Shown here: positions 35,097-45,300 of the stretch, piece by piece
Layout of the letters: the number at the start of each line of letters is the position of its first letter
How positions within the stretch are numbered: position 1 is the first letter of the stretch
Assembly (NCBI RefSeq): GCF_000979455.1
Contig: NZ_JJOY01000030.1
Span: forward strand, 186,001 to 250,000
Source of the DNA: Methanosarcina sp. 2.H.T.1A.6
GTDB lineage: Archaea; Halobacteriota; Methanosarcinia; Methanosarcinales; Methanosarcinaceae
Length of the DNA stretch: 64,000 nucleotides
Direction of reading: 5' to 3'
Program-made: the position numbers and the translations under genes
Notes under the pieces: model-generated
What the model was told of the DNA's origin: nothing
Seen by the model: only the letters and a program-made list of their open reading frames with translations
Database searches by the model: none

Positions 35097-37952
35097 ACCA
35101 GAAAACTAATTTTGATATTGTTAACACTGATTCTGAGCAGCGGAGTCTGCCTTGCGGATAATTACGTAGGCGGAATCCCCCTCACCTCTGTCCAGAGCGG
35201 AACCGTAGACGGTGGTGTCTATGTTGACAGCTACTACGGAACAGCGGATCAGGGAATTAACGATGCAAAAACAATAGATCAGACATTTACCCTTCCGGAT
35301 AATGCCGAAGTCGAATGGGCAATGCTGCTCACTACCGTATATTGTGGTCACATGCAAAATAATTACTTGGGGACCGCAAACGTTAGCTTCAACGGTATGA
35401 CCCTTGGAAACGAAACCCTGAATATTCCTTTTTACTTCATTGTCAACGGAGGCAATGAGGGAGAAGCATACGTCCAGGTAAATGACCATGTAAACAGGGT
35501 AACCAGTGATTATATGATGTATTATGATGTCACGAACCTTGTAGAAGCCGGGGAAAACACCGCTGTAGTAAGCACGGCACCTCTCGATAGTTCCTTTGAC
35601 GGGCGGATAAAGCTGATAACCCTTGTCGTGGCTTACAATGACGGCAGCGGGAACGAGATCTGGTACCAGGTCAACCGCGGACATGACACGGATACTTATT
35701 ATGTAGAAGATTATCAAGGTGAAACTTACGTTGGAAGCACAGATTTTGAGGCAGCTTTGCCGGAAGGTTCTTCCCTGGCTGATGCAGAACTCACTGTTGT
35801 GCACATGGCAAGCACAGATGGAGCATACACTTTTAATGGTAATGATATCACCTCAGGCACGCCGCAGGGAACTTACTGCGGGTTCAATACATGGGACGTT
35901 AAAGACGATTTGGAATCCACCGGCAAAAACACCTTGACCTATAACCGGAATGCTGGATTCTACAAGTGTGCCCTTGGCATTCTGACGGCCGAATACACAA
36001 CATCATCTTCTGATGACACTTCTGATGACACCAGTGACGATACCTCTGATGACACTTCTGATGACACCAGTGATGATACCTCTGATGACACTTCTGACGA
36101 TACCTCTGATGACACCAGTGACGACACCTCTGACCTGGCTATACAGACGGTAAAAGTCTCGCACAATGGTTTAGCCAAAGCCTGGGACAAACTGAACAAC
36201 ACCGTAAGCGTTACTGTAATAAACAACGGTCCGGAGGATGCAGGCAGTTTTGCTCTCGAACTTTATTCTGATGACGCCCTTGTCGAAAGCAAGCAAGTTA
36301 CCGGACTTGCAAATGGGGCTACCGAAATGGTTGAGTTTTCCTGGAAGCCGGAAGAAATAAAGGATTATACCCTCAAGGCAGTTGTCGTCCCAAGTTCTAC
36401 CATAAGCGATACGGATGCGACAAATAATGAACTGAGTAAAGCCCAGACGGTGCTACATAACGGTTACGTTGGGGATAATCCTCTTGAAACTTATGCTCAC
36501 GGCACGGTTAAAGGAAACATTATTTATGATTATGGAAACAGCAGTTACAGCAATAAGGTATTTTCCGGAGATACATACGCTGTAAGCCACTCCCTGGAGC
36601 TTCCAGAAGGAGCAACTGTGAAATCTGCCCGGCTCTATAACTTCTGGACATGGAGTGCAACAGGTACTACTGGAGTTATTCCTTCCATGAGACTGCAGTT
36701 TGGAGATAGCCATCTAACCCCTGAAGCCGAATACGACGATCAGAAAGGCTGGGGATCACAGTATGACTACCCAACAGGGACCTGGGCTTATGACGTAACA
36801 GGGCTTGTGAACGGAAGCGGAACTTATACTACAGTGGTCACAAATACACATAGTGATGCCGGAAACTTTGTCTGTGTTGACGGAATCGCCCTGCTTGTGG
36901 TGTATGAAGACTCCTCTGGGAAGGAAATTGAATACTGGATCAACGAAGGCTGCGACATGGTAAGTACCATGAGTACTTCGGGTGGCCTGACTCCAGAGGA
37001 AGCTACCGCAGAAATTCCGTTTGAAGGATCCATAAATCTGAACAATGTAGAAGAGGCCCGTCTCTGGACTACAGTCCAGTCTGGAGGGCATGATGGGATA
37101 TCTCTGGAATTCAATGAAATGAACATTTCTGGGGTTTATGACTCGACTCCCTACTCTGATCTGGATATCGATGAAGCAAGGTCTGTCAGAGACAATCTCC
37201 TGGCGAAAAACAACAGGGTTAGAATAGTACCTCCCTTAGTTACGGATAACAGTGGCGATTATCTGGCTCCCTCAAATGCAATCCTTGTTGTCAGTTATAA
37301 AGATGGAGCATCTGTCACCCCTGCCCTTTCTCTCTCCGCAAGCCCCATCAGCCTGACTGTAGGCGAGGAGACTGAGGTTACGTATACCGTAACAAGTGAT
37401 AACTCCCCTGTTGAAGGAGCACTTGTTAACCTGAGCGGCTGTGCGACAGGTTCGGGAACGACCTATGCAAACGGGACTGTTGTGCTTGCGGTAAATGCAA
37501 GCTGCGAAGGAGCCATTAACGCAGAGGCCAGCAAAGACGGCTATGTCGGTGCAGAGCTTACCCAGCAGGCGATAGAAGCCTCCTCTTCGGAGTCCAATTC
37601 ATCTTCAACGGTATCGCTTAAAGTGAATATCATTCCTGCAGTTTCCCTGACGATCTCTCCGAATTCACTCGATTTCGGAACGGTCTCCCTGGGAACGCCG
37701 AGTGAGTCCTTGCCCCTGACTCTCCAGAACAACGGAGATACCAGTATAAAGGTTACTGCTGAAGTGAATGACCAGGAGAACGGTCCTTTCGAAACGGGAC
37801 TTCTGCTTGATCAGAGCATCTGGTCCATCTACAGTAAGGTCATAGCTGCAGAAAGTTCGGAAACCTCCGAAGCTCAGCTTGACCTTCCGGCAAACTATCC
37901 GTCTACAGGGGAATTCGATGGAAGCCTTATTTTTTGGGCAGAAGCAGCCTGA
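35094..37952 (+). CDS. Secreted DUF3344 surface protein with Asp-Asp-Thr-Ser repeat linker
   Basis: About 950 residues. A signal peptide (KLILILLTLILSSGVCLA) leads into a first DUF3344 domain (about residues 22-295). A low-complexity linker of ten SDDT units follows (36013-36130), then a CARDB-like domain (LAIQTVKVSHNGLAKA...), a second DUF3344 (from VLHNGYVGDNPLETYAHGTV to about residue 740, with EYWINEGCDM), an Ig-like domain and a final beta domain (LDFGTVSLG). It ends without a membrane anchor or sorting motif. The first standard start is TTG at 35112, giving no positively charged signal-peptide N-region; ACG at 35094 is better placed behind AGGAGG. Presumed cell-surface or extracellular; ligand unknown. 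Confidence 0.85.
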   Translation, partial: TTRKLILILLTLILSSGVCLADNYVGGIPLTSVQSGTVDGGVYVDSYYGTADQGINDAKTIDQTFTLPDNAEVEWAMLLTTVYCGHMQNNYLGTANVSFNGMTLGNETLNIPFYFIVNGGNEGEAYVQVNDHVNRVTSDYMMYYDVTNLVEAGENTAVVSTAPLDSSFDGRIKLITLVVAYNDGSGNEIWYQVNRGHDTDTYYVEDYQGETYVGSTDFEAALPEGSSLADAELTVVHMASTDGAYTFNGNDITSGTPQGTYCGFNTWDVKDDLESTGKNTLTYNRNAGFYKCALGILTAEYTTSSSDDTSDDTSDDTSDDTSDDTSDDTSDDTSDDTSDDTSDDTSDLAIQTVKVSHNGLAKAWDKLNNTVSVTVINNGPEDAGSFALELYSDDALVESKQVTGLANGATEMVEFSWKPEEIKDYTLKAVVVPSSTISDTDATNNELSKAQTVLHNGYVGDNPLETYAHGTVKGNIIYDYGNSSYSNKVFSGDTYAVSHSLELPEGATVKSARLYNFWTWSATGTTGVIPSMRLQFGDSHLTPEAEYDDQKGWGSQYDYPTGTWAYDVTGLVNGSGTYTTVVTNTHSDAGNFVCVDGIALLVVYEDSSGKEIEYWINEGCDMVSTMSTSGGLTPEEATAEIPFEGSINLNNVEEARLWTTVQSGGHDGISLEFNEMNISGVYDSTPYSDLDIDEARSVRDNLLAKNNRVRIVPPLVTDNSGDYLAPSNAILVVSYKDGASVTPALSLSASPISLTVGEETEVTYTVTSDNSPVEGALVNLSGCATGSGTTYANGTVVLAVNASCEGAINAEASKDGYVGAELTQQAIEASSSESNSSSTVSLKVNIIPAVSLTISPNSLDFGTVSLGTPSESLPLTLQNNGDTSIKVTAEVNDQENGPFETGLLLDQSIWSIYSKVIAAESSETSEAQLDLPANYPSTGEFDGSLIFWAEAA
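36013..36132. repeat. In-gene repeat encoding (SDDT)n
   Basis: The 12-bp units (TCTGATGACACT/AGTGACGATACC variants) encode ten consecutive acidic Ser-Asp-Asp-Thr motifs between two folded domains. The repeat could bind Ca2+ or act as a flexible spacer. Confidence 0.9.
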
Positions 37953-38407
37953 TAAGGCTGTTTCTCTATATGTATTTGATTAGAGAAACAGTGAAATTCA
38001 GAAAAGAATTCAAATCCCGGCCGAAAAAAGCTTTATTCCTTTTTATTATTTTTTTGGGTCTGCCATGTAAGTATGAAGAATATTGGGCAGAGTATCAGAA
38101 CATAATAAGCAGAGTACATAACTTTTTCTGACCTTACTTTCGCGCCTGAAGCCCTCCTTATACCGGAAATAAGAAATAAATCAGCGGCAATAGCTTTAGT
38201 TTGCCTGAAGCATATATGGGAAACTTTGGAAAATGAAGCAAATATGACAGGTAATTTCCATGCCGTGTCCGGAAGGAACAGGGCTTCTTAAGAAAGATTG
38301 GAGCACAAAAATTGTGAGGAATAATCATTTTTAAGGAAATGTTTGCTTATTTCTGGCCTTGTTAGATGGTTCTCCTTAGAATCCAAAAGAGTCTCATTGA
38401 ATTCAAC

Positions 38408-38659
38408 CTGTCTTTCCGCAGATGTCTTCAAAAAAATAACATTTTTCTTGCTATCGTTTTTGGAGAATTAGTCTAAAATTTGCAGTTATTATCTCAATTG
38501 AAGCTTAGGAAAATGGCTGCTAAAAGTTTTCAATGAAGGCAAAAAGCCGCAAATTTAGGAAAATATCAAAAACATACGTTTGGATAAACATGGAGTTTTT
38601 CCGAAAAAACGATAGCAGAAAAAATTGTGAAAATTGAACGGACATCTGAGGAAAGCCAG
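38408..38659. mobile_element. MITE copy 2 (252 bp)
   Basis: Same length and ends as copy 1 (30840-31091), with roughly five substitutions over 252 bp. It is flanked by a different perfect 6-bp direct repeat, TTCAAC (38402-38407 and 38660-38665). The different duplications show two independent insertions of the same element. No transposase is encoded in the window. Confidence 0.93.
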
Positions 38660-39031
38660 TTCAACGGATATTCGCGATTAATTTTTGAAGAGTAACCCCC
38701 CTGGATTAAGGATTGGTAGCGATTTGATTGTTAAATATTATTACTTTATTTAAAAATATTAATAATTTTTAAATAAGTATTTAAGTAATTAGCTTAACAA
38801 ATAGCCAGACTGATCACTAAATACGGAGTATTCAGGTTTTTTTCAAATTTTTTGCAGCAATCTGGTTAAAAAAGGAATATTGATTTAATAAAATGTGGTT
38901 ATTTTCCCGGGCTGAAAAGTTCCCAAAAAAGATACGTATTGAACCAACTAGCTCATTTTAAGGCTTTGAACATTATGAAATTGCCAGTTAATTTCCAGAA
39001 TAAAATAATTGTGCATACATTAAAGAAGCTT

Positions 39032-39342
39032 TTAGAAAGATTAATATATTTGAAAATTTGTTAATAAAATGGTTATTAGTATTAATAAATAGATGTAAAT
39101 TGGGAAGAAGTTATGGAGAAAATAATTCTGGAGATAGTCTGCAAAAGATAATCCTATCAGAAAAGGGAATAATCCAACGTTACCAGGCTTAAAAATTAAC
39201 TATGAGCGTTTTTCCAACTCACAATAGCAACAATTTGATTTTTTTTATCTGAAACCTATTGGATTTATGTTACTTCCTTGGCAGGAGCTGTTGTGTACAT
39301 AGCTCTGGGATTCTTTCTCCAAGACTTACAGGAGGAAAATTT
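39032..39342 (+). promoter_or_regulatory. Promoter and leader of the giant surface gene (paralogue of 34772-35093)
   Basis: TTAATATATTTGAAA at 39041 and the AGGAGGAAAATTTACG site at 39330-39345 correspond to the upstream region of the 35.1-kb gene, with conserved spacing of about 300 bp. Confidence 0.5.
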
Positions 39343-42300
39343 ACGAACAGGAAACTAATTTTGATATTGTTAACACTGATTCTGAGCAGTGGGATCTGTC
39401 TTGCCCTGCTTACAGGCACTGTAGCTGCAGATGACTGGGTAGGAGGTCTCCCGTTAACCACCGTCCAGACAGGAACAGTGACCGGAGACCTGTATATCTC
39501 CGGGAACCCGCCGTCCTCGTCATTCGTTACAACTGTGGACAGGACATTTACACTCCCGGAAGCTGCCGTGGCAGAGTCAGGCAGAGTCAAGTGGGCCCGG
39601 CTATATGTCTCAAGCTACTGCGGGCATATGCAGGATGCAAAATATATCACCTACACTACCAAGGCCGACTGGAACAACGACGGAACCTGGGACAACACCT
39701 GGACCGAGACTGACGAGGGGCAGCCATTCATTTACCTGCAGGGTGGGGACTATGGCGATGGCGGAAACGACAACAGCGAGTTTGCCGGGCACAGCACCGG
39801 GGAACCCTATCTGATGCTCAACGACCACACCAACCGTGTGACGAGTGACTACCTGAGCTGGTACGATGTGACGAACCTGATCCAGGAGGGTGAGGACACC
39901 ATAAAGGTTAAAGTGGACGCCACGGGTTCCTACGACGGCCGGATCAAGATAGTCGAGCTAGTTGTAGCATACGACGACGACTCCTCCACAACGCAGACCA
40001 CTTACTGGGTGAATGAGGGACACGACGCCTGCTCATATTATACGGAGGATAACCTGGATGAAGTTGCCACTGGAACCACCACGTTTGACACTACCGGGCT
40101 TTCCGACATAACCTCGGCTACACTCATCGCAGACTACATGGCGAGTAACAATGGGTACTACGGTTTCCCGACAGCAGAGAATGATTTCGTTGCATCAGAA
40201 AAAACCGGATCGTTTACAAACATAGGGCTCAACCGGGACAACCCTGAAGCGCAGGGCGACTACTCAGGGATTGATTCATGGGATGTGACCTCGTCAGTCT
40301 CCAGCAGCAGCGATGTTACGTTCGCCTATGCCAGGTACCTGCCGGCTACAGGCCTCGGACAATTCTACAAGATTCCCCTCGCATTCCTCGTGGTAAAAAA
40401 ACCGCTTCAATCAACCCCGGCGCCGACTGCCGAGTTCACCGCAAATCCTACCATAGGAGAAACGCCGTTGAACGTGTCGTTTACTGACCTGAGCACCGGG
40501 GCTCCCACTTCCTGGACCTGGAATTTCGGAGATGGAAGCACTTCTAATGAGCAGAATCCAATATATGCCTATAGTGCGGCCGGAACTTATGACGTTAACC
40601 TCACGGTTAGCAATGCTGGAGGAAGCGATTCTGAGGTAAAGACAAACTACATAACTGCAACAGTAGCACCAACAAATGACCTTACCATCTCAGGACTCGT
40701 CAACACCGTTCCGGCTTCGGCGGTCTTTGCCAGGGAAGCAAATACTGTGAAAGTAATGAATGTCAAAAACACCGGAACTGCCACCCTTACCAACATTTCA
40801 CTGTCCGTGTATGCAAGCGACGTATCCAGTGGGACAGTTCCCGTGAACACGACAACCATCGCATCGCTGGTGGGTGGAAAGACAACCACTGTAACCCTGA
40901 TCGACCCCACTATCCGCAACCTTGAAGGCGGCACCGTGACCTACACCGCAGTTGTTGACCCGGATAACCTTATCTCTGAAACTGACGAGACCAACAACAA
41001 AAAAATCAGTGCGGCCAAAGTGCTCAGATACAACGGGTATAAGGGTAAAGGTATCTACTGGGAAGGCGGAAGCAACATCACTACCAAACATACCTATGAT
41101 CTCCAGGGTAATCTTCTGTATTCCACGCAGCCTGATTCTGCTTACAAAGCTGTCGGATGGACTGACAGGACGGAAACCTGGACTGCCGAGGACCTTCCGA
41201 TCCCCATCGACTCCACAATAGAACAGGCATTCCTTTATTTCGCATACAACTGGGACCAAACGCCTGGCGGATATCCGTGGTTGAATCTTAATTTCAACGG
41301 GAACACAATTGATAACGGAAACCTCTCAACCGGAAGCGGAACCCTCTACAGGGACTGGAGTAATTTTGGCGGGTATGCTGATTATGAATATGGGCTCTGT
41401 GTCTACGATGTAACAGACAAGTTTAGCTCTGCCGGAAACAGCCTTGTAACTACTTCTGTTGGTAGCAACGTAAATGCATTGTATCCCAGCACGCTTGTCG
41501 TGATCTACCGGAACCCTAACGAAACCCGGAAGCAGATCTTCATTAATGAAGAATGCGACGAGCTGGGTTTATCTGCGTCCAGTTACGGTACCACTCTCGA
41601 AGAAGCTACAGCATATTCTCCTTTCACCGGCATGTCTATTGACGTGAACCAGGTTACAAACGCTATGTTGTACAGCTTCGCAGGAAGTGCAGGGCCCGAT
41701 GAAGGAAACCTGCTGTTCAACGGAAACACCGTGGCAACTCAAGCATGGCAGGGAAGTTCCAGATCAGGAAGCCCACTGGTCTTTAATGCTACGAACTACA
41801 TCAGCGAAACCGGAAACGAGGCAGGCATCCAGGGCACGACTAGTGGAGGCATGGACGCGCTCCAGCAGATCCTTGTTGTTGAATATCCTGAAGCAGCGCC
41901 GGTGGCTGATTTCTCTGCAAATGTGACCAACGGGGATGCTCCGCTTGAAGTCAAATTCACTGATGCATCAACTGGAACTATCGCATCCTATTCATGGGAC
42001 TTCAACAACGACGGTTCTATTGACAGTTATGAGCAGAATCCTTCACATACATACGCTTCAGCCGGTACCTATACCGTGAATCTCACAGTAACTGGACCTG
42101 GAGGCAGTGATTCCGAGGTGAAAACCGGATATATCACGGTTAGTGAACCTCTCCCTGAGGCTCCCGTTGCGGCATTTACAGCAACGCCGACTTCTGGGGA
42201 TGCACCTCTAACTGTCAACTTCACCGACCAGTCAACTGGTATTGTCTCGTCCTATGCTTGGGACTTTGATAACGACGGCACTCTCGACAGTTACGAACAA

Positions 42301-45300
42301 AGCCCATCGCATACCTACGAAACTGCGGGTACCTACAATGTGAACTTCACGGTAGCCGGGCCAGGAGGCAGTGATTCGGAGGTGAAGGAAGGATATATTT
42401 TAGTCAGTGAACCGCTTCCTGCCGCCCCTGTAGCTAACTTTACGGCAAATGTGACCAGCGGCAATGCTCCCCTGGATGTCCAGTTCACCGATGCTTCAAA
42501 TGGTATCGTTTCATCCTATGCCTGGGACTTTGACAATGACGGCAATGTAGATAGCACTGAACAGAACCCCTCATTTACCTACACGACTGCAGGGACTTAT
42601 TCAGTCAACCTTACGGTCACGAATGCAGGTGGAAGTGATTTCGAGGTTAAAGACGGATATATCATCGTAAGTGAACCTTTCCCAGTACCACCCGTTGCAG
42701 CTTTCACAGCAACCCCAACTTCTGGGAATGCCCCTCTTACGGTCAACTTCACTGACCAATCTACTGAGTCCCCGACCTCATGGGCTTGGGACTTTGATAA
42801 CGACGGCAGTGTAGATAGCACTGAACAGAATCCCTCATATATCTATGAGACCGTCGGTACTTACTCAGTAAACCTTACGGTCGCTAACGCAGGTGGAAGC
42901 GACAGCGAAGTCAAAACAGATTACATCGTTGTCACTGGTGGGAGTATCTCCCTTCCATGGCATGATTCCTGTGACTCGGTCGAGGGGTGGACGCTCACCA
43001 ACTGCGGGTTGATCAGCACCACGGTCTACGAAGGAGAGCACAGCATCGGCTGCACCCCTGCCTCGAAGGCCGCCTCCGCCGAGCGGACGATCCACATTCC
43101 TGCCGGAGCAAAGACACTGCGGTTCAACGCCGCTGCGGTGACAAACTCTTATGCGTATAACGAATGGGTGAAGGTGTACATCGATGGAGCTGAGCAATGC
43201 TCAATTCCCATCACCACTGGCGGGGCGGCGGACTGGAACCGGTATGCTATCGACCTCTCCGGCATTGCTCCAGGTGAGCATACCTTCAAGGTTCTAGCAT
43301 ACTGGAATACAGCCGGCTGGGACAACATTGGCTTCTACATCGACAACATCTGGATAATTGCAGACGAGGAGGTCCTGAGTGTCATAAACGTCACTCCGTC
43401 CGAGGCCGAGTTATCGGTCGGAGAAAACACAACCTTCTCTGCCGATGCGTACACCCAATACTGCGAACACCTGACAGATACCACCTTTACATGGTCTTCT
43501 TCCAATGAGACAGTCGGTACCATTAATTCTGTTACAGGTATCTTTTCCGCGCTTTCTGGAGGGATTACAGATGTGAAAGCAACTGCAGAAGGCGTCTCAG
43601 GCAGTGCCCAGGTGACCGTCAACAGCAGCAGTTCCGGCGGAGACAAAACGCCTGTTGCAAACTTCACGGCTGATGTCACATCCGGCAACGCTCCTCTCAC
43701 AGTCAAGTTCACCGACAATTCGACAAACTCTCCTACCTCCTGGGCCTGGGACTTCGAGAACGACGGTACTGTTGACAGCATGGAACCGAACCCCTCATAT
43801 ACATACTCTTCAGCCGGCACCTATACTGTGAATCTCACGGTCACCGGACCAGAGGGAAGTGATTCTGAAGTAAAAGATGGCTATATTGTAGTCAGTGAAC
43901 CTCTCCCAGCAGCACCTGTTGCAGGCTTTACGGCAACACCTACTTCTGGCGATGCCCCCCTCACTGTCAACTTTACCGATCAGTCCACAGGTACACCGAC
44001 TGAATGGTTCTGGGACTTCGGGGACGGTACCAGTGCTAATGAGCAGGATGCCTCACACACGTACACGTCAGCTGGCACCTATACCGTCAACCTTACAGTC
44101 ACGAATGCAGGCGGAAGCAACAGCATCCAGCTCGTCGATTGGATTACGGTGACCGAATCACCGACTCCGGCAGAACAGCCGGATGTCATTGTTTCAGCAA
44201 TCACACTGAATGCCAACGAAGTCTTTGCAAATGAGGCAAACAACATCTCGGCAAAGGTAGAGAATAGAGGCACAGGTTCTGCCGAATCCTTTACGGTCAT
44301 GTTTACTGTGAATGGTATTGACACGAATGTCACTGTTGATGGCCTTGAAGCGGGAGCAAATGCCACGTTCACGATAACCGACCCAACGATCAGGGCTTTT
44401 GGAGACAGTGTGACAATCACAGTCTCTGCAGATCCAGGGAATGAAATCGCCGAGTCCAGCGAGACTAACAACCAGATGAATATCACAAAGACCGTGGTTT
44501 ATAACGGGTACAAGGGCAAGCGGTATACCGATGGAAATGACCTGAACACACAGGCTGCTTTTGAAGGAAAGTACGAACTTGTTTACTCAGCCGGAAATAC
44601 GGAATATGCCGCAGCAAACTGGGCCGCAAAAACCTATGCATGGTCATCAACAGACCTCCCGATCCCTGCAGGAGCAACGGTCGAAAGTGCCAGGCTTTAC
44701 CAGTCGTACACCTGGAACAAGATGGCAAATGACCCGGCATTTACGATGTCGTTCAACAACAACATCATAACGCCGATTGCTACCTATAAGGACAGGAAGG
44801 GTTATGGTACCTTCGATTACCCTTGCGGGCTCTATGTCTACAATGTAACGTCATTGTTTGACCCCGCAGGAAACAGCATTACCGTCACCCCGGAGACCGG
44901 AAACAACTATGGAATCTACGGGGCGTATCTGGTTGTCGTCTACAATGATCCGAATGCTACTGAGAAAAAGATCTGGATCAATGATGAGTTCGATCTCCTC
45001 ACATCCAAAAATTCTTATGCCGTCAATAACGAGGAGGCTACGGCTTATGCAACCTTCAGTGACATAAATACGGAAGGAATTTCAAAAGCCACATCAATAG
45101 CCACCCTTTCCAGTGGAAGCGACGATGGTAAGAGTAAATTCTTTTTCAACGACAATGAGTTCACAGGTTTCTGGATGGATTACCAGCCAACGCCTCAGAT
45201 CGGTTTCTCCTCCTATAACGTGACCGAAGCCATTCAGAACGGAACGGATACTGCCAGGATACAGAGCTACGATACGGGCACCGGTGGAGATGTCATGTCT

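Larger units (their letters stand above)
37953..39342. other. Spacer with MITE copy and duplicated surface-gene leader
   Basis: 1.4 kb between the two large surface genes. It contains MITE copy 2 (38408-38659) and, from about 39032, the leader homologous to 34772-35093. Otherwise AT-rich with no ORF of coding character. Confidence 0.6.

Noticed and set aside
34946-35161. 71-aa ORF with a hydrophobic N-terminus just before the first large surface gene
   Set aside because: It overlaps the AGGAGG site and the first 60 bases of the surface gene in another frame. The homologous leader at 39.2 kb does not keep the frame, so it is not conserved as a protein.
43335-43820. Long minus-strand ORFs within the giant surface gene (also 40798-41259, 44079-44486)
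   Set aside because: They arise from the high-GC third positions of the plus-strand PKD/DUF3344 codons and show no independent features.
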